A stretch of DNA of 36,970 bases, taken from the NCBI RefSeq assembly GCF_004421185.1, contig NZ_LXQB01000050.1, positions 1-36,970 of the forward strand, in the 5' to 3' direction. Each line of letters starts with the position of its first letter. Within the stretch, counting starts at the first letter, position 1. Below are positions 17,508 through 26,013 of this stretch, piece by piece. Source of the DNA: Methylacidiphilum sp. Yel. Its GTDB lineage: Bacteria; Verrucomicrobiota; Verrucomicrobiia; Methylacidiphilales; Methylacidiphilaceae. The notes under the pieces were generated by a model. That model saw nothing but the letters and a program-made list of their open reading frames with translations. It did no database searches and was not told where the DNA came from. The position numbers were made by a program, and so were the translations under genes.

Positions 17508-18625
17508 AAATAGAAAAGGATCTTTCCCAAGATTTTCGAGTTGAAGTAGAATTAACTCTTCCTCTATTTCCATCTTCTTTAATAGCGATATTTGGTCCAT
17601 CAGGGAGCGGAAAATCGACTCTTTTACGTTGTATCGCTGGACTAGATATTCCAGATCGCGGAATTATTAGAGTTGGCGAAGAACTCTGGCTGGATACAGA
17701 AAAAAAGATAAATGTTCCTCCCTATAAAAGAAGTATAGGCTATGTTGTTCAAGAAGAGGCTCTTTTCCCTCATTTAAAAGTTCAAGACAATGTGAGTTAT
17801 GGACTTAAAAACCAACTTAAACTCACTCAAGCAGAAGCTAGGGATAAAGCAAGGCAAGCCTTGAGAAAAGTGGGGATTGAACATTTGGCCTCGCGGTGGC
17901 CGCAAACCCTTTCTGGCGGGGAAAGAAGAAGAGTGGCTTTGGCCAGGGCAATAGCCAGAGAGCCAAAGTTGCTTTTACTCGATGAACCTTTAAATGGGCT
18001 TGATTTTAAATCAAAAGAATATCTAAGACAGCTTATTGAAGAAATTGCCTCTGAAAACGGAAGGCTGACAGTATTGATTAGCCATGAAAAAACTGAAATT
18101 ATCCAAATGGCTCGATTTGTCGGAATAATTGATCGTGGAAAACTCCTCCAACTTGGAGAGCTGCGGGAAGTGTTTCTGCAACCTGAAACGGTTGAGGTCG
18201 CTAAAATCATCGGTATAGAAAACATCATTCCAGGGGAAATTCTTGACATAATCAATGGGAATGTGAGGATGAAGACACCCATTGGGCTTGTGGAAGCTGT
18301 TTTAAAAGAAAATATGGGAAAAATTATCAGCGGGAAAAAAGTCTTTTGTGTTTTCCGTGCAGAAGATCTTTCTCTTTGTAAGCCAGACGGTGTATCAGCT
18401 CCAGCAGGTGGACTACAAGGGTTCAGCGTAAGAAATCGTTTTATTGGAATCATTAAAAAAATAAAAGTCAACGAAGGTTTTGCACAGGTTTTTATAGATT
18501 GTGGGATGGTCTTAACTGCACTTATAAGCCACAACGCTCTTTTTGAAATGAAAATAAAAGAAGGGGATAGCGTTTGTTCTTTACTTAAGGCGGGGGGAAT
18601 ACACCTGATAGAAAGAGATTTTTAA
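17480..18625 (+). CDS. modC: molybdate ABC transporter, ATP-binding protein
   Basis: A 381-residue ATPase. Walker A is GPSGSGKST (residues 39-47), the Q-loop is VVQEEALFPH, the signature LSGGE is at 144-148 and Walker B LLLLDEP at about 164-170, with the H-loop His in LISHEK. The C-terminal third (about 225-378) includes a TOBE domain that binds oxyanion and controls the transporter. It powers molybdate import together with ModB. Last gene of the operon; no terminator hairpin was seen right after it. Confidence 0.92.
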   Translation: MEKKKSFYLKIEKDLSQDFRVEVELTLPLFPSSLIAIFGPSGSGKSTLLRCIAGLDIPDRGIIRVGEELWLDTEKKINVPPYKRSIGYVVQEEALFPHLKVQDNVSYGLKNQLKLTQAEARDKARQALRKVGIEHLASRWPQTLSGGERRRVALARAIAREPKLLLLDEPLNGLDFKSKEYLRQLIEEIASENGRLTVLISHEKTEIIQMARFVGIIDRGKLLQLGELREVFLQPETVEVAKIIGIENIIPGEILDIINGNVRMKTPIGLVEAVLKENMGKIISGKKVFCVFRAEDLSLCKPDGVSAPAGGLQGFSVRNRFIGIIKKIKVNEGFAQVFIDCGMVLTALISHNALFEMKIKEGDSVCSLLKAGGIHLIERDF

Positions 18626-19085
18626 GTAGAAAGACTATAGATTGATTTTAATAAACGGCTCCAGCAAGCCTTTCCGATGGGAGAGCCGTATGGTGCATAC
18701 AGTAGGAGCAATCGACTACTTGATTGGTAAACCGGTTTTTTTTTCTTGTATGCATTGGCTGGTCTCTGAAACCAAAGCTGTCTTTCTATTCCGTGAAGCC
18801 TAAGCCTTGGTCTCATTATAGCTAGGTAAAGAAGATGGGACACAAAAGAGCCAGCTGATTTATCCCCCCTCTGCTATGGTAGCTTCTTTGTGATGCTTAA
18901 TCGATGGATCAATTGTTTTACCCTCTATAGCTTCTAGCCCTTCAAAACAGTGGAGGGGGGGGTGAACCGCAGCAAAGAACAAAGTGTTTAGCCCTTTTGA
19001 CTTACCTACCCAAAGCAAGTTGCAATGCCGAATTGCAGAGAGGATTTTAGATAGAATACTTCTTTAAAGCAAAAATAAGAGAAAA
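18626..19085. other. 460-bp gap without recognisable gene; two hairpins
   Basis: Between modC and the RNase P RNA 3' end no convincing coding frame was found. ACGGCTC (18655-18661) pairs perfectly with GAGCCGT (18683-18689), and a second palindrome GTATG-GTG-CATAC overlaps its end (18688-18700). Further on, a CCCCCCTC run (near 18870) and a GAGGGGGGGG run (near 18953) are roughly complementary. The region may hold a decayed mobile element or an uncharacterised RNA, but no family signature is visible. Confidence 0.35.
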
Positions 19086-19495
19086 GATACCGAGGGGAAT
19101 AAGCCGGATTCTGTAATCCAGTCTCCTGGATTTGTCGCCATCTGTCTATCCCTGAGGGATCCGCTCAATCAAGGAGCGGTGCGGTCTACCTGGGACATCT
19201 CAAATCTAACTTTGAGATTTGAGAATGGCAAGGCTACCATTGTCCCTGCTTGACCTTGCTCCACAATGGGTTTGTCCTGCCATGGATGTTACCATCCATG
19301 CGGTGGGCTCTTACCCCGCCTTTTCACCCTTACCCAAAGTTCTCTTTGGGCGGTATTTTTTCTGTGACACTCTCCGTCTTGAATGGCTTTCGCCAATTCA
19401 AGCCCATTGTTTCCAATGGATTGTTGCCTTGAAGAGTCCGGACTTTCCTCTCGGTGCTTATAGCCCCGAGCGGCGACATCCCCTTGGTATCTGTT
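19086..19495 (-). ncRNA. rnpB: RNase P RNA (bacterial, about 410 nt)
   Basis: The catalytic RNA of RNase P, which matures tRNA 5' ends. Read on the minus strand it opens with GATACCAAGGGGAT, and the 3' end ATTCCCCTCGGTATC pairs with it as helix P1. The universally conserved GAGGAAAGTCCGGACTC (CR-I), a central GGTAAGAGCCCACCGC block, AGGTAGACCGC and the 3' CGGCTTATTCCCC are all present in order. An internal hairpin CTCAAATCT/AGATTTGAG extends one helix. Open frames over this interval (for example 19219-19506) are spurious. End points are estimated from P1 and could be off by several bases. Confidence 0.95.
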
Positions 19496-19606
19496 TAATA
19501 GAATAGCCAATCTTTTTGTTCCTTGCAAATAGAACAAGACCTTTATAGAGCTTAACCTTCATGAAAAGGCTTAATAGTCTCTAAAAAAATACCCATTGAT
19601 AGCAAC

Positions 19607-20224
19607 TCAAGAAACAAGCCCAAAAGAAGCTAATGCCGCTTTTGTTTTTTCAAAGCATTCATGTCTAATAGCCTCAATACCAAGGCTGCGGGCAATGTCG
19701 ACGAACATTGGTCGATCTTCTATATAAAGCACAGATTGTGGAGGAGACTGAGATACATCAAGGGCCAATTGAAAAATATCCACGTCAGGTTTTCTAAGGT
19801 GCACAAAAGAAGAAACGATGAAATAATCGATAAGGTTATAAAGTCCAAATTTTTGAATCCTATAAATTTGCAGCTCTCTACCTTCATTGCTTAAAACCGC
19901 TAACCTTAAGTTATATTTATTTTTCAGATTCTTGATTAGTTCTATCATTTCTGGATAAGGACGGGAGAGGCTAAACATAAATTGCCTGAAATCCTCCATG
20001 CTAAACGGGCGATTTTGATAGAAAACCGTTCTTTTTAAATACTCATGCAAAGTTAGCTTTCCTTGTTCATACGTGTCGAAAGTTAAATGATGCCTTTCTT
20101 CAAATTCTACAGGATCTAGCCCAAAAACCTCAGCTGCCTTTTTTCTTCCAGTAGTATCCCATCCATTCGTTAAGAGTACCCCTCCGACATCCAAAAAAAG
20201 GGTGTTAATTGGAGAGAAAGGCAT
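19607..20224 (-). CDS. HAD-superfamily hydrolase
   Basis: A 205-residue haloacid-dehalogenase-like phosphatase. Motif I is FLDVGGVLL, in which the usual second Asp is replaced by Gly, as in the YihX/epoxide-hydrolase-N-domain group. Motif II is VLSNEGRE, motif III the Lys in LRKPDVDIF and motif IV IEDRPMFVDIA. A helical cap lies between residues 18 and 85. The ATG at 20224 directly before this core is preferred to one at 20362, which would overlap the MFS gene and add 46 unrelated hydrophobic residues. It lies 82 bp downstream of the MFS gene on the same strand. The substrate, perhaps a sugar or nucleotide phosphate, is unknown. Confidence 0.75.
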   Translation of the reverse strand: MPFSPINTLFLDVGGVLLTNGWDTTGRKKAAEVFGLDPVEFEERHHLTFDTYEQGKLTLHEYLKRTVFYQNRPFSMEDFRQFMFSLSRPYPEMIELIKNLKNKYNLRLAVLSNEGRELQIYRIQKFGLYNLIDYFIVSSFVHLRKPDVDIFQLALDVSQSPPQSVLYIEDRPMFVDIARSLGIEAIRHECFEKTKAALASFGLVS

Positions 20225-20306
20225 AAAAGGATTTTTTTTAGAAAAAAAATAGAAAGTAAAAAAAGTTGCTCTAAAAAATATAGGCTCAATGAGGAATACT
20301 TCCTCA

Positions 20307-21497
20307 TTATTCAGAACGGATGCGCAGAGAAAAAAACGCCGTAAAACAAATGACTGACCCAATCATTAGACTCAATTTTGTACCAAGGAATTGAGCCAAA
20401 GACCCCATTAAGAGATTTCCGATGGCAAAGAAACCTTGGAAAAAAAAAGTAGTAAGTCCGAAAGTCATTCCCCGCATGGAATCGGAGATTCTTTCTTGAA
20501 GGAACATTGTGGTCGCTGAGACAAAAAGGGAAAGACTAAAACCCAGAAATGAAACAATTAGAATGGAAAAGAAAAATGGGGGAAAAAAGGAGAAAAGAAA
20601 AAGAGAAAAAGAAAATAGGATCATAGAGAGACTTTGCAAGGTTGATGAACTGAAGCGGTTAGGGAAAAAAGATATCAAGAGAGCTGCGCTAATAGCTCCA
20701 AAGCCATTAGAACTGTAGAAGAGAGCCAATCCTTTAGATCCCTGATGATATATCTGCGAAGAGATATAAGGGAGAAGCACTGAATAGGACCAACCAAAAA
20801 GAGTAACAATGCCTAGGAGGATAGAGGGATAAAAAACTGCAGGGTTAGAAATAAGGACAAAAAAGTTCTTCTTTGTTGAATGACCGGAAGGCTGGTCTTT
20901 GCTCCGTTCATTTTTTGCTGAAGCCCAAATAAAAGAACCAATAGAAAGGATATAGGAAATTCCATTTATAAAAAAGCAAATAGAAGGTCCATACAGTGGG
21001 AGGATAATGCCAGCTACCGCTGGCCCTATAAGCCGTGCTGAATTGAAAAGAAAAGCGTTCATGGCAATGGCTCTTTTAATCTCATTATTTGGAAGATAAG
21101 AAAGGAGGAGGGTTTGCCTGGAGGGAAGCTCTAGATTATTGAAAACACCCATTGCAAAGGAAAGCAGAAGGAGTTCGTAGAAGTTTATCATTTTTAGATA
21201 ACTTAATAGCCCTAGAAGGAAAGACAGACAGCAGTTGGAAAATTGACTCAATATAAGAATTTTTAATTTTGAAAACCTATCGGCGGTCATTCCAGATAAA
21301 ATGGAAAAAAGAAGAGATGGGATGGTCGATCCAAAACCAATCATTCCAAGCCCTATTGGCGAATGAGTCAACTGGTAGGCAAGCCAACTCTGGCCGATAA
21401 AATGGATCCAGCTGCCGATAAAAGAGACCGACTGACCGATAAAGGCAATTCTATAGGATTTATAACTAAATAAACCTTCTCGAAAAAAAAGCTTCAT
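20307..21497 (-). CDS. MFS transporter, EntS-like exporter group
   Basis: A 396-residue protein with about twelve membrane helices. Features of the MFS_3 (enterobactin exporter-like) group are visible: an IGSWIHFIGQSWLAYQLT first-helix region, LSGMTADRFSKLKIL as the loop 2-3 motif, and ELPSRQTLLLSYLPNNEIKRAIAMN after helix 4. It is likely a proton-driven efflux pump in the inner membrane; the cargo (drug, siderophore or metabolite) cannot be told from sequence. It is divergent from xoxF, sharing a 180-bp intergenic region. Confidence 0.8.
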   Translation of the reverse strand: MKLFFREGLFSYKSYRIAFIGQSVSFIGSWIHFIGQSWLAYQLTHSPIGLGMIGFGSTIPSLLFSILSGMTADRFSKLKILILSQFSNCCLSFLLGLLSYLKMINFYELLLLSFAMGVFNNLELPSRQTLLLSYLPNNEIKRAIAMNAFLFNSARLIGPAVAGIILPLYGPSICFFINGISYILSIGSFIWASAKNERSKDQPSGHSTKKNFFVLISNPAVFYPSILLGIVTLFGWSYSVLLPYISSQIYHQGSKGLALFYSSNGFGAISAALLISFFPNRFSSSTLQSLSMILFSFSLFLFSFFPPFFFSILIVSFLGFSLSLFVSATTMFLQERISDSMRGMTFGLTTFFFQGFFAIGNLLMGSLAQFLGTKLSLMIGSVICFTAFFSLRIRSE

Positions 21498-21677
21498 TTT
21501 GTGAAAAAAATTATATAAGTGATAATGCTAGCAAAAACACTCAAGTGAATAAGATCTGATGAAACCGAAAGACAGCTTTTTTTGTTGTCTGTCAATGAAA
21601 ACATTACATTTGTTATTGACTTAACTCACTAGAGTGGTAAATGGAAGGCACCATAGAATTAATAATAGGAGGAAGCG

Positions 21678-23513
21678 ATGACAGTGAAAATAAAAAAGCC
21701 TAAAAAGTATGCTGTGGCTAAGAATGCGGCATTGTTGGCAGCTTTTGGCTTGATTGGTTCTTTATCGCTTGCAAAAGCGAATGACGAGTTGATTAAACTT
21801 GAAAAAGAACCCGGCCAATGGGTCATGCAAAACAAAAATTACGCAAATACGCGGTATAGTGAACTGAATCAAATCAATACCAAAAATGTGTCCCGTCTCC
21901 GACTTGCCTGGAGTTTTTCAACCGGGGCTTTGCGTGGACACGAAGGTGGACCATTGGTAGTAGGCACGACAATGTATGTCCATTCGGCCTATCCTAACCA
22001 TGTCTACGCCCTTGATTTGACTCAAAAACCCTACGCGATCAAATGGCAATATACCCCTGTACAGAATAGTCAAGCGGTGGCAGTTGCTTGCTGTGACGTG
22101 GTGAACAGAGGTCTTGCCTATGCGAATGGAAAAATATTCATGGTAACTTTGGACGGTCAAATTATTGCCCTTGATGCGAATACCGGAAAAGAACTCTGGA
22201 AAACGAAGCATGCAGATGTGACTAAGGGAGAGACCCTTACAGGAGCACCCTTGGTCGTTAAAGATAAGATTCTGGTTGGGGTATCTGGAGGAGAATTCGG
22301 GGTCAGAGGCAGGGTAGGAGCCTATGATATCAATACAGGCAATAGGGTATGGTTAGCTTACAGCCAAGGCCCGGATGAAGAGGTTCTGTTAGATTCTGAC
22401 TTCAATAAAGAGTTTCCAAAGCATGGTGGTCCAGGGGATGGAACTAAAACCTGGCCAGGGGAACAATGGAAACTGGGTGGAGGGACTACATGGGGATGGT
22501 ACAGTTATGATCCTGCCCTTGATTTATTTTACTATGGGACAGGCAATCCTGGTACCTGGAATGCGGAACAAAGAAAAGGAGGAGACAACAAGTGGTCCTG
22601 CACTATTTTTGCTAGAAGGCCTGATACTGGAAAAGCTAGGTGGGCTTATCAGATGACTCCTTGGGATGCTTGGGATTATGACGGGATCAACGAAATGATT
22701 CTTCCTGATTTAACTGTAAAAGGGAAGAAAACACCCTGTCTTGTTCATTTCGATAGAAATGGGTTTGGGTATGTCTTGGATAGAAGGACAGGTCAGTTAA
22801 TAGAAGCACAACCCTTTGTTTATGTTAATTGGGCTAAAGAAATAAGCAAAGAAAACGATAGACCTGTTGAAATCCCAGAAAAAAGGACGAAACAGGGAGT
22901 TGATACCAAAGGGATTTGTCCAAATTCTATGGGAGGCAAGGATCAACAGCCTGCGGCCTTTTCTCCTCAAACAGGGTTATTTTATGTGCCAACCAACAAT
23001 ATGTGTATGAATTATGAAGGGGTTGAGGCGACCTATACGGCTGGGGCTCCTTATGTGGGTGCGAATGTGCTCATGTATTCTGGGCATGAAGGTAAGGATG
23101 ATTATTATGGAGCTTTTATCTGCTATGATGCTCTTAAAGGGAAGAGAGTTTGGGAGATTCATGAGCATTTCCCTGTATGGAGTGGGCCGGTGGTTACAGC
23201 CGGTGGGCTTGCGTTCTATGGAACGATGGATGGATGGTTTAAGGCGGTAGATATCAAGACTGGTAAGGTTCTTTGGCAACAGAAATTGGGCTCTGGAATT
23301 ATCGGGAATCCAATTACCTATTTGGGTCCTGATAAAAAGCAATACGTCGCTGTCTATTCTGGAGTTGGAGGATGGTTTGGGATTGCAGTGGCTCAAAATC
23401 TTCCTCCCGATGATCCTTATGCGGGTCTTGGGGCTGTTGGAGTTGCTTATCAAGCCGGCCTTCCGAAAGCTACTACGATTGGTGGAGAGCTCTACGTGTT
23501 TTCGTTAGAATAA
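21678..23513 (+). CDS. xoxF: lanthanide-dependent methanol dehydrogenase, PQQ type
   Basis: A 611-residue periplasmic quinoprotein that oxidises methanol using PQQ and a lanthanide. The signal peptide ends about residue 34 (SLSLAKA). The disulfide pair of adjacent Cys138-Cys139 (VAVACCDVVNRG) that stacks on PQQ is present. The metal ligands Glu206 (GGEFG), Asn290 (GTGNPGTWN), Asp333 and Asp335 (DAWDYDG) match XoxF numbering E172, N256, D299, D301 after subtracting 34; Asp335 is the extra acid that marks Ln enzymes and is missing in calcium MxaF. WGWYSYDP and YGTMDGWFKAVD are beta-propeller blade motifs. An ideal AGGAGG sits five bases before the ATG, unlike most genes here, in keeping with very high expression. 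It is followed by a strong hairpin, xoxJ and xoxGJ. Confidence 0.97.
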   Translation: MTVKIKKPKKYAVAKNAALLAAFGLIGSLSLAKANDELIKLEKEPGQWVMQNKNYANTRYSELNQINTKNVSRLRLAWSFSTGALRGHEGGPLVVGTTMYVHSAYPNHVYALDLTQKPYAIKWQYTPVQNSQAVAVACCDVVNRGLAYANGKIFMVTLDGQIIALDANTGKELWKTKHADVTKGETLTGAPLVVKDKILVGVSGGEFGVRGRVGAYDINTGNRVWLAYSQGPDEEVLLDSDFNKEFPKHGGPGDGTKTWPGEQWKLGGGTTWGWYSYDPALDLFYYGTGNPGTWNAEQRKGGDNKWSCTIFARRPDTGKARWAYQMTPWDAWDYDGINEMILPDLTVKGKKTPCLVHFDRNGFGYVLDRRTGQLIEAQPFVYVNWAKEISKENDRPVEIPEKRTKQGVDTKGICPNSMGGKDQQPAAFSPQTGLFYVPTNNMCMNYEGVEATYTAGAPYVGANVLMYSGHEGKDDYYGAFICYDALKGKRVWEIHEHFPVWSGPVVTAGGLAFYGTMDGWFKAVDIKTGKVLWQQKLGSGIIGNPITYLGPDKKQYVAVYSGVGGWFGIAVAQNLPPDDPYAGLGAVGVAYQAGLPKATTIGGELYVFSLE

Positions 23514-23539
23514 TCTTCCATTGAAAATTGACTTTATCT

Positions 23540-23580
23540 AGCCGCTGCCTAGAAACTCGTTTGTTTGTAAGGCAGCGGCT
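23540..23580 (+). terminator. perfect 11-bp inverted repeat after xoxF
   Basis: AGCCGCTGCCT (23540-23550) and AGGCAGCGGCT (23570-23580) pair perfectly around a 19-nt loop, starting 27 bp after the xoxF stop. No T-tract follows, so it is not a standard intrinsic terminator. It could stop RNA decay at the 3' end of xoxF mRNA or partly reduce read-through into xoxJ and xoxGJ. Confidence 0.6.
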
Positions 23581-23766
23581 GGATAGCCTTGAACAAAGCG
23601 ATTTGTTGCTTTGCGAAAAAGGCAGAAGCACGTTACAAATCAAAACTTTTTTAGAAGAATCGGATTGGCTTTTTTTAATCAGTCTAAGCCTCTAGGGAAA
23701 AGCGGATATAATCCTTGAAGAGATAGAGGATAGGGGATAGGTTCTAGAAAAGGAAAAGGAGCAAAA

Positions 23767-24639
23767 ATGGGTGGGTTAAGGTTTCATTTTTTACATAGGC
23801 TAAAGATATTATCATTTAGCCTGCTCTTTGTGTTTTTTATAGGGTTCGTATGCAAGGCAGAGGAAATCTGTTCCTGTGCTGATCCAGGAAATCTTCCTTT
23901 TTCGAATCAAAAATTGGAAGGATTTGAGAATAAAATCGCTCAGATCGTAGCCGATTCACTGCATGTTCCTCTATCTTATTATTGGTTTGCTCATCAACGT
24001 GGTCTTGTTCGAAATACGTTGAAAATAGGAAAATGCAATGTGATTATTGGAGTGCCGTCAACTTGGGGGCAAGTGCTAACTACAAAACCTTATTATAGGA
24101 CTTCCTATGTAATGGTTTATAAGAAAGATAAGGGCTTAAATATTCAATCCTTGGATGATCCCGCTTTGAAGCATTTAAAAATAGGAGTGTTGATAAACAG
24201 TCCGCCCCATCAACTTCTTGCTGAAAAAGGGATTATAGAAAATGTTGTTGGATATTCTCCATTCTTTGATCCTGTGTTCCATCCTGAAGATTCCCCTGGG
24301 AAAATCGTTGAAGAGGTTTTAAGTGATAAAATTGATATTGGTCTTGTCTGGGGACCAGTGGCAGGTTTTTACATCAAAAAGAAGGGTTCTGCCTTAATCA
24401 TGGTTCCTTTGACAAGTAATAATCCGAGAATTCCAATGGCCTTTGACATTTCCATGGGGGTCAAAAAGGGGGATCAAGAGCTTAAAAACAAACTTGATCA
24501 GGTTATCGATTCGAAACATGGAGAAATTTTACAGGTTCTTGAAGAATATGGTGTTCCATTGCTAAAAACTACAGCTGATATCGAACAAAACACGAATATC
24601 GGAAAAGGCCACGAAGTTTCAGCAAAAAACATCAACTAA
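23767..24639 (+). CDS. xoxJ: XoxJ, quinoprotein-associated periplasmic binding protein
   Basis: A 290-residue protein of the solute-binding-like family that accompanies PQQ alcohol dehydrogenases. After a signal sequence (hydrophobic about residues 14-29, then KAEE) come CADPGNLPFSN, the LKIGKCNVIIGVPSTW block and TKPYYRTSYVMVYKK, the standard J-protein motifs. The second lobe contains KIGVLINSPPHQLL and DIGLVWGPVAGFYI. XoxJ is thought to bind the dehydrogenase and help its activation or maturation rather than transport a solute. It lies 253 bp after xoxF, beyond the hairpin, and 31 bp before xoxGJ. It may be transcribed from xoxF or from its own promoter. Confidence 0.88.
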   Translation: MGGLRFHFLHRLKILSFSLLFVFFIGFVCKAEEICSCADPGNLPFSNQKLEGFENKIAQIVADSLHVPLSYYWFAHQRGLVRNTLKIGKCNVIIGVPSTWGQVLTTKPYYRTSYVMVYKKDKGLNIQSLDDPALKHLKIGVLINSPPHQLLAEKGIIENVVGYSPFFDPVFHPEDSPGKIVEEVLSDKIDIGLVWGPVAGFYIKKKGSALIMVPLTSNNPRIPMAFDISMGVKKGDQELKNKLDQVIDSKHGEILQVLEEYGVPLLKTTADIEQNTNIGKGHEVSAKNIN

Positions 24640-24670
24640 CAATATTAACTTTTATTTATCAGAGCTAAGA

Positions 24671-25549
24671 ATGAAAAAAATTAGCATTGTTTATTTAATG
24701 TTGTCTTTGTTGCCATTGAGTAGTCTTTTTGCCCAAGCAAAAAATCCTTATACTCCATCAGATAAAACGGTCGTTTCTCAGGGTAAAGAATTATACTTTA
24801 AGATGGGATGTAACGGTTGTCATGGAGCAGGGGGTGGCGGTGGGATGTGCCCTTCTTTTATAGATGATACGTGGGTTTTTGGTAGCGACGATCAGACCCT
24901 ATTTAAACTCATTAAAGGACAGATTCCTCAACAAACGATGCCAAGAATGTTTGGTGGAGTGCTGACCGATGACGAAATATGGAAGATTATTACCTTTGTA
25001 AGGTATTGTAAAGTTGCTGCTTCCGAACAGGCCGGAGGCACCTCTGGTCAGATAAATATAGATAAGAAATCATGTGCTATAGTGGAAGCTGACCCTCATT
25101 GGCTCAGAGCCGTTCTTCCTAAATTGACGGGATATCAAAGCCAATATGTTTTAGTTTTTGATGGTACTTCAAAGAATTACTCATCTGCAGAAGACAGTAA
25201 ACTTGCTGGCTCTACACTTGCTGTTCTCGATAATAGTTCTGGAAAAGAAATAGCTAGCTTGCTTCATGCCAAACCTAAAGTATATCCTGACAAAGAAAGA
25301 GAACTAGGAAAACCAGTGGAAGATCTTTTAGCAGGAAAAGTAGATGGGGCTATATTATGGGCTCCTCTGGCCGCTTTTTATACGATGGAATTGGATTCAT
25401 CGAGGAAACTTAAAATGATAGCATTTTCCAAAGCATATCCCGCCCCTAAAGGATTTGAAGGTCAAGAACAAAGCTCTATGGTATATGTAACAAAATGCGC
25501 TGACGCCTTGCTCAATGTACTAAAAGTATATAATGTAGCTCCAAAATAA
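24671..25549 (+). CDS. xoxGJ: XoxGJ: cytochrome c fused to a shortened XoxJ-like domain
   Basis: A 292-residue periplasmic fusion protein. A signal peptide ends near residue 22 (SLFAQA). Residues 35-115 form a class I cytochrome c with haem motif CNGCH (residues 47-51) and a likely axial Met in QTMPRMFGG (Met90 or Met93). Residues about 125-292 resemble the second lobe of XoxJ: VEDLLAGKVDGAILWAPLAAFYTM aligns with the IVEEVLSDKIDIGLVWGP region of the separate XoxJ upstream. The first-lobe J motifs (GVPSTW, YYRTSYV) are absent. From the family, the cytochrome accepts electrons from XoxF; a cytochrome cGJ of this kind is known in Methylacidiphilum. Confidence 0.9.
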   Translation: MKKISIVYLMLSLLPLSSLFAQAKNPYTPSDKTVVSQGKELYFKMGCNGCHGAGGGGGMCPSFIDDTWVFGSDDQTLFKLIKGQIPQQTMPRMFGGVLTDDEIWKIITFVRYCKVAASEQAGGTSGQINIDKKSCAIVEADPHWLRAVLPKLTGYQSQYVLVFDGTSKNYSSAEDSKLAGSTLAVLDNSSGKEIASLLHAKPKVYPDKERELGKPVEDLLAGKVDGAILWAPLAAFYTMELDSSRKLKMIAFSKAYPAPKGFEGQEQSSMVYVTKCADALLNVLKVYNVAPK

Positions 25550-25644
25550 CCGAAAGAGAGGTTCTTAAGGTTTTCAAACTTAGTTGAGTTTGTATTGTTC
25601 AAGGCTATTGCTTAGTTTTAGACATTGGATACAATGTAAGTATT

Positions 25645-26013
25645 ATGGGAGAGAATCTTTCTGAAGAAAAATGTGTTGCGTGCCGTGGAGATGCCCCCAA
25701 AGTGACACCAGAAGAGAAGGAAATACTAAGTAGGCAAATTCCAGAATGGAAAATTGTCGAAAAAAATGGGGTAGAAATGTTGGAAAGAAAATATGAGTTC
25801 CCTGATTTTGCATCGGCTTTGATCTTTACCGAAAGAGTTGGAAAACTTGCTGAGAATGAAAAGCATCATCCTTCTATTTTGACGGAATGGGGAAAAGTTA
25901 CAGTGTGGTGGTGGACCCACAAGATCAACGGATTACATCGCAACGATTTTATTATGGCAGCAAAAACAGATAGCCTCTACCAACCACTTTTAAAAGATTA
26001 TATTGAATCGTGA
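25645..26013 (+). CDS. pterin-4a-carbinolamine dehydratase-like protein
   Basis: A 122-residue protein of the PCD/DCoH family. The active-site block ENEKHHPSIL (His74, His75, Pro76) and the later WWTHKINGLHRND (His92) are present, so the catalytic set looks complete. An N-terminal CVAC (Cys10, Cys13) and TPEE segment matches the common bacterial form. The classic role is recycling of tetrahydrobiopterin for phenylalanine hydroxylase, but no such enzyme is in view; some bacterial members are linked to molybdopterin metabolism, and this window has many Moco genes. It lies 95 bp after xoxGJ and may be read from the same promoter. Confidence 0.85.
   Translation: MGENLSEEKCVACRGDAPKVTPEEKEILSRQIPEWKIVEKNGVEMLERKYEFPDFASALIFTERVGKLAENEKHHPSILTEWGKVTVWWWTHKINGLHRNDFIMAAKTDSLYQPLLKDYIES

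Noticed and set aside
18622-18843. 73-residue minus-strand frame after modC
   Set aside because: It overlaps hairpins, has no ribosome-binding site and shows no recognisable motif; it overlaps the modC stop.
19219-19537. Open frames on both strands over the RNase P RNA
   Set aside because: The interval is rnpB by its conserved blocks; the frames are a by-product of GC-rich RNA sequence.
21570-21590. AGACAGC / GTTGTCT stem with a T7 loop upstream of xoxF
   Set aside because: The T-run is in the loop, not after the stem, and one pair is G-T; too weak to call an attenuator or operator.
21616-21659. TTGACT with TAAATG, or TAGAAT at 21654, as xoxF promoter
   Set aside because: The first has a poor -10; the second lacks a -35 and would start transcription at the ribosome-binding site. 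Neither is convincing.
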